Made by a program: the position numbers and the translations under genes. Positions 12,601-24,399 of a DNA stretch of 64,000 bases are shown piece after piece (positions within the stretch are counted from its first letter, which is position 1; the number at the start of each line of letters is the position of its first letter). The DNA is taken from NCBI GenBank assembly GCA_973895155.1, contig OZ316897.1, positions 8,680,001 through 8,744,000 on the forward strand, in the 5' to 3' direction. The notes under the pieces are model-generated. The model did no database searches. It was not told where the DNA came from and saw only the letters and a list, made by a program, of their open reading frames with translations. This DNA comes from Marsupella aquatica. Taxonomy: Eukaryota; Marchantiophyta.

Positions 12601-12878
12601 AACAAATGAGAACCCCATACATTCTAGATCAAGCATTATTGTCACGAAAACCACAGCAAAGCTTCTCTTGAATGACCAATTCTACAAACAGCAGATACGA
12701 ACACCGGAAACCCACCTGAATTGGAAAAAATGGGGGAACGGCACCGGACAGTCCTCGAATCTCTCAACGCGCATTGGCTATGGCCTCCGACCGAGATCCA
12801 CACCTGGTTTGAGGCGGTCCACCGCGCAGCGACGGATCCGAGAGCAGCACCGACGATCGTAGCTGAAAGCGCGACCAT
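3661..12878 (-). CDS. SS3: Starch synthase III, plastid (ADP-glucose:glucan glucosyltransferase, GT5)
   Basis: Elongates alpha-1,4-glucan chains from ADP-glucose in the plastid. Coding exons, all phase-consistent: 12878-12716, 10869-9565, 9384-9170, 8764-8497, 8382-8201, 7870-7763, 7412-7303, 6714-6609, 6355-6185, 6003-5875, 5610-5428, 5107-4976, 4514-4403, 4228-4105, 3796-3661 (TGA at 3663-3661). They give 1147 residues. Layout: a Ser/Ala/Arg-rich transit peptide (about 1-50); an acidic linker; CBM53 starch-binding modules at about 244-345, 420-520 and 590-690, with an Ala/Glu/Lys coiled coil (about 357-416) between the first two; the GT5 domain from about 700. KVGGLGDVV (711-719) is the ADP-glucose-binding motif and spans exons 5/6. 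[11 protein letters not shown] (1036-1046) holds the catalytic Glu, and TGGLYDT starts at 1060. The last exon carries [11 protein letters not shown]. Length fits the family (Arabidopsis about 1025, maize about 1670). Intron 3 appears to use a GC donor. Exon 1 is the least certain exon: it is supported by phase and composition only. Confidence 0.93.
4634..4694. repeat. 17-bp tandem repeat, 3.6 copies, in SS3 intron 12
   Basis: The unit AAATTTCACTTGCCCTC is repeated three times without mismatch, plus a ten-base partial copy. It lies between SS3 exons 12 and 13, about 120 bp upstream of the exon-13 acceptor in gene orientation. A (GGTA)n microsatellite at about 4777-4799 lies in the same intron. 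Confidence 0.9.
7610..7655. repeat. Near-perfect 21-bp hairpin in SS3 intron 6
   Basis: The left arm 7610-7630 and right arm 7635-7655 are inverse complements with one mismatch and a 4-base loop (CCTT). It sits between SS3 exons 6 and 7. It may be a tiny fold-back element or a small hairpin transcript. Nothing else identifies it. Confidence 0.75.
10998..12037. repeat. Microsatellite modules in SS3 intron 1
   Basis: Two clusters (about 11010-11175 and 11860-12037) mix (TTCC)n, (CCGT)n and (CTGT)n tracts with a recurrent module built around GGGACAAATGC. That core occurs at about 11072, 11128, 11942 (as AGGACAAATGC) and 11990. Two of the modules continue into a related GGGT(A/G)ACCC(A/G)GG...ACAGAG segment. 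They cause several long but meaningless open frames here. The stretch lies between SS3 exons 1 and 2. Confidence 0.75.
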
Positions 12879-13352
12879 CTCAGCTGCAACGAAATAATAA
12901 AACAGAGTCGCAACCCCTGCCCTGCTCTGATCCGCTCCGCCTTCTTAACCGAATGCAAAAACCTCGTCGCTCGACTAATTCTGCCTCCTACTGTCGACCC
13001 AACCTCATCCCCAGCGAGCACATTCCGCCGTGAGCTAAGCTCTTCTCAATCCAGAGACAGAGGCATTACTCTCCGTCGCTGCTGCTGCTGCTGCTGCTGC
13101 TGATGCTGCTGCGGCTCTGATTACTGTCTCACGAACGAAGGGCGGACGGGGAATGGTAACCGCGGCCATCTCCACCACCAACAACAACAACGACAACAGC
13201 TCCAACGAAATGGTAACAGAATCGCAACCCCTGCCCTGCTCTGCTCTTCTTGGCCGAATGCAATAAACCTCGTCGTTCAGCCGATTCTCTCGCTCGTTTC
13301 TACTGTACTCTAAACCTCAGCCCCGCAGCATGGAGCAGAGCACATTCCGCCT
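12876..13352. repeat. Duplicated SS3 leader/start region
   Basis: About 160 bp just upstream of the SS3 start codon (12876-13033) recur at about 13160-13352. Both copies contain TCGCAACCCCTGCCCTGCTC, then CGAATGCA.., AACCTCGTCG and finally GCACATTCCGCC. Each copy begins at a minus-strand ATG (12878 and 13167). The two frames that follow differ: the outer one encodes about 44 residues with an Ala run made by the CTG-type triplet repeat at 13079-13112. It could be an upstream ORF or an alternative first exon. Confidence 0.7.
13079..13112. repeat. (CTG)n triplet microsatellite
   Basis: A run of CTG triplets interrupted by one ATG-type triplet lies between the two copies of the SS3 leader duplication. 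On the minus strand it reads GCA and would encode poly-Ala in the short upstream frame starting at 13167. A (GA)n-rich stretch at about 13450-13490 lies further upstream. Confidence 0.85.
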
Positions 13353-13529
13353 GTTTCCTCTCGTGCATCGACGATTTTTCTTCGTACAGAAAGCTGTTTT
13401 TCTCTGCTGCTGCTCTCTGTTTATTACGGTGCTGTCCCACAGAAACACGAGAGAAGAGAGAGACTGAGAGAGAGAGAGAGAGAGGAGGGTACTGTAGATG
13501 GCGATAGAGATCGATGGATATAAAGATGT

Positions 13530-14950
13530 TTAGGACGGTATTAAATGGATGGAATTGAATGGAGAGGGGTTTGGGTCCCACGTTTTCCTATTTTGTCATC
13601 ATGGTGACAAAATAGAAATAAGTATGATGGGCTGATTTCACTCCCTTCCCCTCAGAGTGTGCATTTCTTTTTTTCTTTCTTTTATGGTGAAAGGTGTGTG
13701 ATTGGCCACTTCACTCCTTCCATGAAATTTTTATTTCTTTTCACTGTTATGTACATTTGTTGTGTACCGGTTCTGTCACAAGGAGAAGTCTTGGGCGGAC
13801 TGGTGATACAGGGTACGCTTAATTGCAGATCAAAATATGACATATAAAGTGTCCCACATCTTTCGATATCATGATAAATCTTGTTATTTTTTTTAAATCA
13901 ATGAATGCACACCTTATATTATCACATTTTGATTTGTGATTCTCGACAGGGGTGACACAAGCAGCATGTTTTGTCAATGGGTTATTTTTTATCGGATGCT
14001 GGTCCACCACAGGGATAGGTCACCAGCGGAGGGGTGGCACGATCAGCAAGAACTCAAACATGGGTCCCCGGCAAAGAATTGAACTGAGACTACTTGGGGT
14101 CCTGTGGAGCCATTTTTCCTCATGTTCTGAAAGGAGTATGACTGATGACTTCACTCCCCTCATTATAAGTTGTATTTAACATTTCAATGCAATGGTTTTG
14201 TATTGACAGCCCATCCCGCCACAGGGAGAAGTAATGGGCGGAGGAGTGACACCGGAGGTTATTGTAGATGGATGGATAGAATGATATAGGAAGACAATTG
14301 GATGGATGGAATTATTGACTGGAGAAGTCATGGGCAATGTGATACATGTACTTGTGGATGGATGATAGAAAGACATGGGACATTAATAAATGGGTGGAAT
14401 TGAATGCAGAGTGCTTTGGGTCCCACGCACCTATTTTTTTCATCATGGTCGGAAAGAGTATGATTGGCGAATTCATTCCCTTCCCTCAGAATTTGCATTA
14501 TTTTTCATGTTTTTATTGGAATGATTTTTATTTGACTGCCACTGGGAGAATGGAAGAGTTCTATTTTTGGCAATGAAATGATGTTTTATTGACTATGGGT
14601 TCAATCACAGGGAAAAGTCTTGGAAGGGTGACATGATCTGCATCTTTTTCAATGGAATTGCCTTTTATTGACCACCCATCCCACCACAGGGAGAAGTAGA
14701 GGGGGAGGAGTGACCCAGGAGAGTACTGTAGATGGATGGAATTTTATTGACTGCCAGCCCTGCCACAAGGAGAAGTCAGGGGCAGTGTGATACATTAGAG
14801 GGTACTAAAACTGTAGATGGATGGATAGAAACACACGGGACATTAATAAATGGATGAAAATGAATGGAGAGTGCTATGGGTCCCACGCACCCATATTTTC
14901 ATCATGGTGGGAAAGAGGATGATTGGCCACTTGAGTCCTTCCCTCAAATT
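13530..14950 (+). repeat. Local array of a dispersed repeat (CCACAGGGAGAAGT family)
   Basis: At least five variants of a core CACAGGGAGAAGTCATGGGC are followed by GGAG.GGTGAC and joined to segments reading TTTTTATTGAC, TGTAGATGGATGGATAG and TTGGGTCCCACGCACC. Copies lie at about 13780, 14000, 14212, 14606, 14677 and 14752. The same core recurs at 21.1-21.5 kb. The order of segments varies, as in a decayed, internally rearranged transposable element. No coding capacity is seen. Confidence 0.7.
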
Positions 14951-16259
14951 TTGGATTATTTTTTATTTTTTTAATGTTGGAAAAGAGTTGGAGACTCCAA
15001 CGTTCCCTAGGTTTTAATTTTTCAATGGAATAATCTTACTTATAAACTGTAATCACAAATTAAAGTTGGGGTCTAGGTGACTAGGTTTCTAGAGTGAAAT
15101 CTCTAGACAATAACTCAAATAACTACAAAGTTGACACTAACTCTTAGTAAAGACAAAACTGAAAGTTATTGTGGACGAAACAGATGTGGCAAAGATGAAA
15201 GAGTATAGAATTCTTTTTTGGGACAAAGATTGTTTTTGTTTTCATCTTGAGGGAATCAAAATTTGGGGTGTGAGTAAAACAGTGGATTGGGGTGGGTGAG
15301 TTTCTGGAAGATTTATGATGTAGCTAAACCATGCCTCAACTATGCAGCGACAGAATTTATGATACAAGCAAAATCCTAATTTCTTTTATCACAAATTATG
15401 AAAAACAGAAAGGAACCTAACAAGAGTAGGACAGACTGAGAGAGAAAAGGAAATAGAGGGTGTCAAGAAACTGTCAAAGTTTGGTAAATTGCAGTGCAAT
15501 TTGTTGCAGTTTTCAGTTGTTTCAGCTTCCTAACCCTTGCTTCCATTTTTAGCCATGGAACAATCTGGCCTTGCCTCGCTCGATCAAGTCACGTTATTTT
15601 CTTCATCTCACTATGCTCAACTGATTTGCAACTGGTATGACCACCTTTGAAAATATGTTCTTTAGAGACTGATTCAGGGAACACTGATTAGTCAATATAT
15701 ATGAAAGAATACTTGGTCTGTGAACAATAACATGCTGTCCCAAGGGGCACTAGACAGCTCGCAACTTTAGACTCAAAGATTTCTTTTGTTCAGATTGTCC
15801 AGTGTACTTATGATGAACTGCACTATTACCAGATCTGAATGATCAGTAAAACTCCAGCCCACCTGTTCTTAGGCTTGGGGCACTCCCCTTTCAAGTGAAA
15901 ATATACAGATTTCTACTAGACAGCCTGAAATGATCACATAGCTTGAATGAAATGATCACATAGCTTGAAATCATTTCGTCTACTAATAATGCATAAAATA
16001 TACAGCTATCTACTAGACAGCCTGAAATGATCCCATAGATCCCATCACTTGAAATCATTCAGTCTACTAACAATATATAAACTGGCAACACTATTAGCCT
16101 TATATGGTATGTAGGAGCGCTCTCCTTTTGTTTTCTCTGTGAAGTGCTCTCCTATGGTATCTCTGTTTCATAAGCTGTGTATCTTTTCCCAGTTAGAAGT
16201 ACACTTGAATACAAATTACAATCTCCATTTGGTTATGATACAAGCAATTGTTTTCTTAT

Positions 16260-16457
16260 AATACAAGCAATTGCTCCGGCTCGGCTGCGCTGCATTTATT
16301 TTTCAGATACTTGAGACGGATTGGCGATAATATCATATGAATCTAGCTATAAGGGTGATACAAGCAATCGATTGCTCCGGCTCGGCTTTGTGCATTTATT
16401 TTTTAGATACTTGAGACAGATTGGCGATAATATCATATGAATCTAGCTCTAAGGGTG
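16260..16457 (+). repeat. Two-copy tandem duplication, ~98 bp
   Basis: The two copies share ATACAAGCAAT, GCTCCGGCTCGGCT, GATACTTGAGAC.GATTGGC and ATATCATATGAATCTAGCT, ending in AAGGGTG. They differ by a few substitutions and short indels. No function is apparent. Confidence 0.85.
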
Positions 16458-19400
16458 TCACTTTACAATCCGTTTGTGTTTGGGTTACGTTGCTCTTCTA
16501 TGATTGCAAACAAGAGGAATCTGTCTGTTGGTGCTACTTTGCCGATGCGTTGTTCTGCTGAGGTCAAGAATTTGGATGTGCACAACGCAAGTGCACTTGG
16601 GTCCCCTACAATTTGAGATTGGTTGGTGGTGGGTGAGTGGCACGTCTTCTCTCTGGCGATGCAACCACGTTTGGTTTGGATGATTATTGATGAATGGTCT
16701 GAGGACGAGAAAGAGAAGAGGTGCATCAATGAAGAGAAGGGTGCCCTCTTTACCAGCTCTCTAGCGGTTGCGACTTTTACTCTGGAGATTCATGCACCTC
16801 CATACATTGACAAGTGCATATGACTGACTCACGGCCGGGCCGCATCTCTCCCCACTGGCTGCAGATTTGAGTTGAGAGAGAAGGATGTACTACTGTAGAT
16901 GAGGGCGGAAAAGCGAAGGCGGAATGAGTAAGGCAAGAGTTGGCATGGTTTAATTTGATGTGCCGATCCGCAGTAAACTTGGTCTCACGTTCTCTGCACT
17001 CGAAAACACTGGTTGCGTTGCAGCAATCAGTTGGGGAAGAGATTGTCTCGAGCATTTTAGCTCTCATTCGTTGTGCTTGAGGATTTGATTTTGTGTTATG
17101 TTGGAGTTCCCACATAGTTGGTTGCACTCTCTTGTGTTGCTTGAGCTTGGAGCTTGTAGAGTAGTCCCGCCATGCAGCAGCACATTGATGAGCACAAATC
17201 CAGTTGAGCAAGAAATTTGGCTCATTTTTGGAAGGTGAATGCGGGATTTTCACTGCAGTTTTTGAAAGGTGAATGAGAGATTTTGGAAGGTGAATCCGGA
17301 TAGAGATGATTTTGCAATACAATCTTCTTTGTGTCTGCCATGGATAGTTGGCCCAGAGGATATGGAAGCGATACCAAGCAATCTCCTAAAGTTGCAACCG
17401 GCTGTTGATGCTATTGAGGATGCACATTGCCTCCCGATGGAGGCAAGTTCTCCTTCTTTGTTGTCTCCATGAGCTAAGGGATGGGAGGAGATTGTGCCAT
17501 AGGCTCCTAGGTTGAGGAATATAATTCCTATGGAAGAAGTATTTAGGAGGCCGTTTTGGATCTCTACAAAGATTGGTTATTTGCATTCACTATCTGGGAT
17601 CATGCTCTAGAAGCTTTACAAGAACTGAACAATGAAGATGTGAGAGGACCTGCAAGTTCAGTACATAGAGAATCTTTTGGATTTATTCCTATCCATTCTA
17701 TCTGAGAGAGTGATGAGTCAAATCCATGAGAATATAGAAGACTTAAAAATTCAGAACTTGGGATTGAAACTCTATTGTTTAGTAAAAAAAATGACTTTTT
17801 CAACTATTCTATGCTATCTCAGATGTGGTGCATACTTGAAGGAGGAGCTGATCAAATTCAAGGAATCCAATGGGCATGTGCAAACTGGTGGGAAATCACA
17901 AGGAATCACCAGCCCAATCAAAGAGTAGAATTTGACAAGGTAGAGGTGATGGAAACCACAAGGAACTTACAACAAGACCAATTATTGAGTAGAATTCAAA
18001 CAGGTGAAGTGAACGCCAAAATAGGACTAGTGGTGGAGGTGAGAGCTTGAACACGATTAGTGGTGGAGGAGGGAGTGATGAATTCAACTATACAGCTAGA
18101 GCAATGAAAGATTACTTTCAAACTGTTATGAGCATTTTGATTGAGATGTCAACTTTCACAACCCCTCCAAGGATTGATAGAAATTGAAAGATGTCAATTA
18201 AAGAACGGTCAGCATTTTTTTGCATATTCAAAGCTCTGTGATCACCATATTAGTTACAGTTTGATATCCTTTGAAGCACAACAGACAATTTCTTTTTATC
18301 ATTGCACACACCATAGGTTATCAGCAGCTTCTGTCAACAAGAGATTGAACCTAGAACATATCATAAAGAATTTGTGGTGCGTCCAACATTTTATGTTACT
18401 GATGATGTGCATGCAGCTTATGAGTTTCCTCTTTTCAATCATGTGACAAGACTTGAAGAGGATCCAGTTGTGTTTTTTTCGTTTCAAATTAGATATTTAA
18501 ACACTCCATGGGAAACCTTGTACTCTCTTTGGACATAGATTTAAGACATGTGTATTCCAAGATGAATACAATGATTAGAAAAGTTTTGTAAAGAAAATAT
18601 GTTTGAGGAAGACCAAGATCAGTATTCTTGGGATATTATCATTGGTCCCATGTGCTTCCCTGCATTGGCAGGGCAATTATTGAAAAACAACCTGGTTTGT
18701 TGGAAATTGATTTTTGTATATAGTAACTGTAGTGGAATTTTGGGGGGTCAACTAAGTGTACGTTTTGGTACCACCTGTAATTATAGTCTAATATAAATAA
18801 ACCTATTTATTAATAAAATATTTCAATAATATTCTCTATTTTCAATATGAAAAACCTATTTTATTTTATAAAAGGTATGTATTAGAGAATATTCTATAAA
18901 CATGAGTTTATAATATCTTCTTTTGCCTCTTACGCTTTTTAAAAAATTTATCTAATTTCTATAACCAATATCTATTTTGGATCGCACGTGATTCCTAAAA
19001 TTTTTCCTAAATTTTTTGATAGTCAACCCCCCAAGAGTGAAATAGGTTGACCACTTCATCCCTTGTAACAATGTTCAAAGAAGAGAGACAAGAGAGAGAA
19101 GACAGAATGAATGCTAGCATTTGAGTAGGTGTATAAAGTACTCTATATATTTATAAGTAGACAAATAATGACTTATGTAACAATGGTTACAAACATTGAA
19201 GTACATAGTACCTTGGAAACTAGAGATGTGTTGTTAAAAACCTAACTATGGATGGCCAAAAGGCACGGCTTGCATAGCTGCGCACTCTTTCTCTTGTTAT
19301 TTTTTCACAAAGGCATTATTTCTTGTTTGTGCAGATCTGCAAGAACAATAGATTTTTTCTGCTCATTTCTCATGTCTCAATTATTACATCCCCAAGTTGA

Positions 19401-20066
19401 AAAAATTTGAATGCTAACGTAAGCTTCCTATGTACTCTACATGAATTAGATTTTGTCAGCTGAGTTGAAGATTTGTTTTTTCATATATTAGATATCTATG
19501 TGCTCTTGGGACGTGTGAAAATATTGAAACGATATTGGAAACATTAACTTGGCCCCTCACAAGGTTTGACACGCATGAATGGAGAAATAGTCCAAATTGA
19601 CTATGGTAGACTACACAAATAGACTGAATAATTTCTCAATTTGCTTGCATGCCCCTCATTTATGGGGAAGTTCCACCCTTGGGCCATAGTGCACCGTCCC
19701 TAACACATCTCACCTGTAGTGACCATCTCATGTACCCCCCTTTCACTTTTTTTTCACTTTTTTGTTCTAAAGGAATATTTATAGCAACCAGGGAGCAACT
19801 ACCGGCCAAAACAAAAGAAAAACAAAATAGAAGAGACACAAAACAGAGGAGACACACACAAAGGGAAAGCAACCCCAAAGAAGGGAACCTCACCCACCAA
19901 ATAGCCCAATGAATTAGTCCAGTGATTTTTATGGAGCCACAAGTCTAATTCATCAGAAAAAATCACCTCTAATAGGCAAAGTTAGCATGAAATAGTTTAC
20001 TTTCATAGATTGTCCACAAAAAAGAATGAGTACTATGAGTTACTTTAATCCTACATCTTGGGGTCT

Positions 20067-20334
20067 CATGAACATTGGTGACACTTATTATCGTCATTTT
20101 GGGTGTCACAGTGGTTAGTCTTGCAACTGCTATTTCCAGACAGTGTAAACACTGTCTAAAGTATCAAGCTCCTTAAGCCTAGGGTTGCTTTTACGGTAGT
20201 CATGATGAACTCTACAAGTCAAAACACTGGTGACACTAGCTTATTACCGTCATTCTAAGTGTCACGGTGGTTAGTCTTGCATTCAATTGCTAGTGTAACC
20301 ACTGCCAAAAGTATCAAGCTCCTCAGGCCTTGGG
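20067..20334 (+). repeat. Degenerate direct duplication, ~120-bp units
   Basis: Both units carry TGGTGACACT, then TGTCAC.GTGGTTAGTCTTGCA, then AAGTATCAAGCTCCT.AGGCCT. They start near 20067 and 20222. The similarity is clear, with indels, and there is no coding capacity. Confidence 0.7.
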
Positions 20335-20942
20335 CTGTTAGCCTGCTTTAGCTCCCCCAAGAATTGGCGGCCGTCACGTGCAACTGATCCTCCTTGCAAC
20401 ACTCCATGTTTGTGACTTTTGTGGTTGCCCAACATAGCTTGTTGATGAATCCCATCACAATGTATATCCTTCTATCGATCGGTTTCTATTGATAAAACAA
20501 CAATCCTTGAGCGAGTCCTTGAGCTCTTCTCCCGGCTCTTCTTGGATGACAGACACACACAACGCCAACAAGATATAGCGGAGGCAAAAACAACATAGTT
20601 TGATTGGAGAAAATGAGGTTGGTGCTTGACAAATCTGGCCTCTTATGGGCACTTAAGGAGGCATCAACTGTGGCTCTATTTGTACCTCCGGCCGCCATCT
20701 TCTGGTCGGCATTGATGCTCTGAGTCCAAGCATGATGTGCTATAACCAAATTTCACTCCAACACCACCAAGGTACATCCAGGTTGACATACAAGCGCGAA
20801 TCCTTAATCATTGCTCATTATGATCACTATCATATTCCTAATCTAATCATGACTGCTAATTGCTATGTATTCCTCCATATACAGTACATCTATGGTCCTA
20901 TCAACCATATACAATCTAATCTACTAGAAGATCCAGTGTACC

Positions 20943-21041
20943 TGACACATTGCCTATGTCCCAACATCCTCATCTCTATTCATGTTCAAAGTGACACATT
21001 GCCTATGTCACAACATCCTCATCTCTATTCATGTTCAAAGA
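20943..21041 (+). repeat. 49-bp unit, two tandem copies
   Basis: GACACATTGCCTATGTC begins both copies and ATTCATGTTCAAAG ends them. The copies are nearly identical, so the duplication is recent. Confidence 0.9.
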
Positions 21042-21099
21042 ACGGGTAGTCAGGCTAGTGGTTCATTATTGACAGCCGGTCCTTTGAGGAAAAAACTAA

Positions 21100-21470
21100 T
21101 CATAAATAAAAAGATTTTGTAGTGATCTCCAGTCCAGTCACAGGGAGAAGTTACTAGCAATGCAAGCAACATGTTTTTCAATGGAATGGTTTTTTATTGA
21201 CTGCTGGTCTTGCCACAGGGAGAAGTCATGTGCGTAGGGGTGATTTGACCAGAGAGAACCTGAGCACCGTTCCTCGAAAAGAATTGAATCAAGACTACTT
21301 TGGGTCATACAAAGTTGTTTTCCCCTCATTCTGGAAAGGAATGCAAGTGGTGATCTACTTCACTCCTTCCCTGATAAATAAATTTCTTTTTGCAATGGAA
21401 TGAGTTTTTATTGACCGCCGGTTGTGCCACAGGGAGAAGTCATGGGCGGAGGGGTGACGTGACCAAGACG
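21100..21470 (+). repeat. Second array of the CCACAGGGAGAAGT dispersed repeat
   Basis: Cores at about 21132, 21210 and 21425 are separated by AATGGAATG.TTTTTATTGAC and ACTTCACTCC.TCCCT segments. This is the same family as at 13.5-14.9 kb. The spacing between the second and third core is about 215 bp. Confidence 0.75.
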
Positions 21471-22619
21471 CAATGAATTAGAGTCACATGTGCAGAAGTG
21501 CACATAACAACCAAGGCTCAAGCCAGGGACTGGGTTGACGCAAGTTGCTGTACTATACCACTAAGTCAACCAATGACTCCTCGCACAAGGTGGAGCACCT
21601 ATACAATGTACTCAAGAAACAACAAAAGCCAATCAGCCCGGCAACAAGGCTTGGCTTTTGGACAAGAAAATTAGACAGAGGTTGTGACTCTATTATCATT
21701 TTTGTTGCAGCTTAGTTGTTGTCGGAGATGGCCACAGTGATTTGAAGCAGAAACTGAGGGATGGAGTAAGGTGATAGGTGCAAGATAAATAGACTGAAGG
21801 AAGGAATTGCCCTGACTAGCTCTAGGAAACCTAGCACGGGATTTCCTACATCTAAGGAGAATGGTTAGATGTGGTGACAACAATAGACCTTGGCCCAGCA
21901 AGCTCATTCCCCTGTTATCCTCTTGTGCAGCTAAGGTCTTCCTTGTTTACCTATGTAGGTGGTTAAGATTTGTGTACCATAACCTGATGCAGGGCAGATG
22001 AGCAACGGTAAGGTGATACTGTAGGCCCTTGAGTAGTAGATGGATATATGGATAGATGAACCCTGCTCCTGACACTAGAGTGTGAGTGTCAGACCCCCAC
22101 TCCCAAAATTTCTCCATAGAACCCCATTGGTATTTGGGGCATGTAGACGTAGGATGTGTAGATGATCCTATTAATGACTAGATTCATGTCACTATTGAGC
22201 GCTCCTTTTGTTGAGTCCAAAGCTAAGACTATACTGATTTTTCCAATAGTTTCTCTTAGAGCTCCACAGTTAAAGGTGACATTCCCACTTGGGGAGGAAA
22301 TATTTGTAATTTGGAAAGTATTAGAGTATTAAAAAAATAAAAATAATGCAAAGAATTTTGAGGGGCAATTATTTTATTGTAATTCCCCCCTTGCCAAGCA
22401 ACATGCAACTTCCAACGTTTTGGAGACGCATGTTTTTATCTCTTATATTTTTAATTCTCTCTAGATTTTTGGGGTTTGCATTCTGCACTTTTCTCTCGAG
22501 TTTGTGTTTGTCCTCTCTTGACTCTTTTGCTTTTTCTCCTCTGTACTTTATTTTGCCCTTTTCAGTGAATTGGTACTTTTACTGTTTGTCACATTTAACA
22601 CAGGACAACATGAACCGCA

Positions 22620-22757
22620 CATATCATGTACGTCATCACTCTAGGAGAGTGACTCAAGAGCAAAGCATATCATGTTTGTCCATGTGGACCCATGTACGTC
22701 ATCACTCTAGGAGAGTGACTCAAGAGCAAAGCATATAATGTTTGTCCATGTGGACCA
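22620..22757 (+). repeat. ~66-bp unit, two tandem copies
   Basis: Both copies read CATGTACGTCATCACTCTAG at the start and GTCCATGTGGACC at the end. They differ at one position in CATATCATG/CATATAATG. This is a recent tandem duplication without coding role. Confidence 0.9.
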
Positions 22758-23140
22758 CTTTTGCTTTTACTCTGTTGTACTCTGTTTGGCCTTTTTAGTA
22801 AATTGGTCGTTTTGTCCAGTATAAATGACCATCATATAAAATACAAGTAGTTTGTTTATCTAATGGACGAAGCATCTACCATGTCAACATTTTGGCAAGG
22901 GCTCAAATCCTTGGGGCACAAAGGACGAATGTAAGTGGACTTGTCCCCCACCACCAAATCAACCAACTACCGGTAGGGCACACAGATTTGGTTCCAAAGA
23001 ATAATTCTTTTCTGTAAACAGAACTTTACTTTATACTTAATGCCCTTGTAAGTTTCTCGTTTGACATTTTTTTGGGTGCTTTTTGGAAATGGACAGTCAA
23101 GATTTGGATCTGCACATTAAGAAAACTTTTACTGATCATA

Positions 23141-23196
23141 GTCCTGTTACCAGAGCATAATGCGCTAAATGGCCCACAATGCTCTGTAAACAGGAT
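23141..23196. mobile_element. Small fold-back of the CATAATGC MITE-like family
   Basis: Arms GTCCTGTTACCAGAGCATAA and (inverted) ATCCTGTTTACAGAGCATTG enclose a short centre. The arms match those of the elements at 57015-57114 and 58583-58695. It has no coding capacity, as expected of a MITE or its remnant. Confidence 0.6.
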
Positions 23197-24318
23197 GTTG
23201 GTATATCAGTAAAAAAATTCATGAGTTTTGGCTTTGTAGTCCCAAGAGTACACAACTATTACCAGGTTTAGGGCTGGGGCCTCTCAGGCTTTTGGGCTCT
23301 TGGGCTTTTGGCCCTTCGATCTTCCCTAGGTTTTATTCTTGTTTTCTCCCCTTTACTGGGTCTCCTGGTTTAGCGTGGTTTGCCTTTGTGGCACTGTTAT
23401 GTGGATCACTCAAGTTTTTAACTAAGTTCTTTCGGTTAGAGGCATTGCAGGCCAGGGTTCACATGACACACATGACCAGCATTCCAGTGAAGAAGAATGC
23501 AATGGGCTTTTAAAAGGAACTTTTGTGTGTGGAAAGCTTGCATCTCTGTGGGGTCCACTAGATTACATATGATATGGTAAACCTTTCCTTTCTAGTCTAT
23601 AGAAGAAGTGGGTTGCAAAATGATGCCATGTAAACTGTACCATTGGATAAACACTCAGTAATCATAGATGCCTGAAGTATGCCGTCACTTTGTGATAGTA
23701 AGTGTCCTCCTAGGTCCCATGCAAATCCTGTCTTTGGTGAAACCATACTTTGCCCAAAGTTTTGGTGAGGAGCACACTTGACCGTTTTGCCCAAAACTTG
23801 ATTTTAAAAGACTAAGGCACTAAGCACTCCCCTTTTCACCAAAACTTGAGTGTTGTGTGTTGAGGGCAGGTTAGTTGAGGGTGCACCCAGGGAAACCTGC
23901 TTTGGGCCAGCATTGGGCACAGATAGTATGACTGCTCTAAATGCTGGGTGCTGCAACAGACTCCTCATTTTACTCCAGAATAAGGCTAAGCTACCATTTT
24001 CTTGTTCTCCAGGTCTCTTCACTGCCCTTGCCGAGCCCAACACTACATTTCAAGTTGGACTCTGGGGCAACATAGATATCTTACCTGCCTTGTGTTGTCC
24101 CCCTCATTTATCACTTGGGTAGCCAGCTTGCCCCTCAACCAAGGCTACATGGCTACTGTAGATTTTCAAGGACTAAGCACTCCCCTTTTTAATCCCCCGG
24201 CCCCAACTGCCAGAGCTATCATAGAACAGAGATTTTAGCTATTCCTAGCTAACAGAGATATAGGTTCCTAAAATATGCATTGTAAAGGTTTTTCCAGGTT
24301 TCACAAACACTACCTAGG

Positions 24319-24399
24319 GCAGGGTTGTTCCGCCACCATAGATGTCACCACAGATACCATTTCGTCACTAGGTTATCTCTCGTGACGGAACAACCCTGC
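24319..24399. mobile_element. 81-bp fold-back element, MITE-like
   Basis: The terminal 18-base arms (24319-24336 and 24382-24399) read GCAGGGTTGTTCCG(C/T)CAC when compared in the same orientation, with one mismatch. It is too short to code. Part of the arm (GTTGTTCCGCCA) recurs near 53885, which suggests a dispersed family. Confidence 0.65.

Larger units (their letters stand above)
14951..20930. other. Gene-free repeat-derived interval
   Basis: I found no gene here. 15050-15240 resembles sequences at 59.4-60.3 kb (ACTAACTCTTAGTAAAGACA and CAAAGATGAAAGAG), so it belongs to a dispersed repeat. Short local duplications lie at 15940-16070, 16260-16457 and 20067-20334. The 17.6-18.8 kb part has several short frames with many stops and may be an old transposon, but no domain is recognisable. 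18780-19020 is very AT-rich. Confidence 0.5.

Noticed and set aside
17600-18800. A retrotransposon gag/pol or transposase gene
   Set aside because: Frames of up to ~100 codons occur, but no catalytic motif, LTR, terminal repeat or coherent order could be found.
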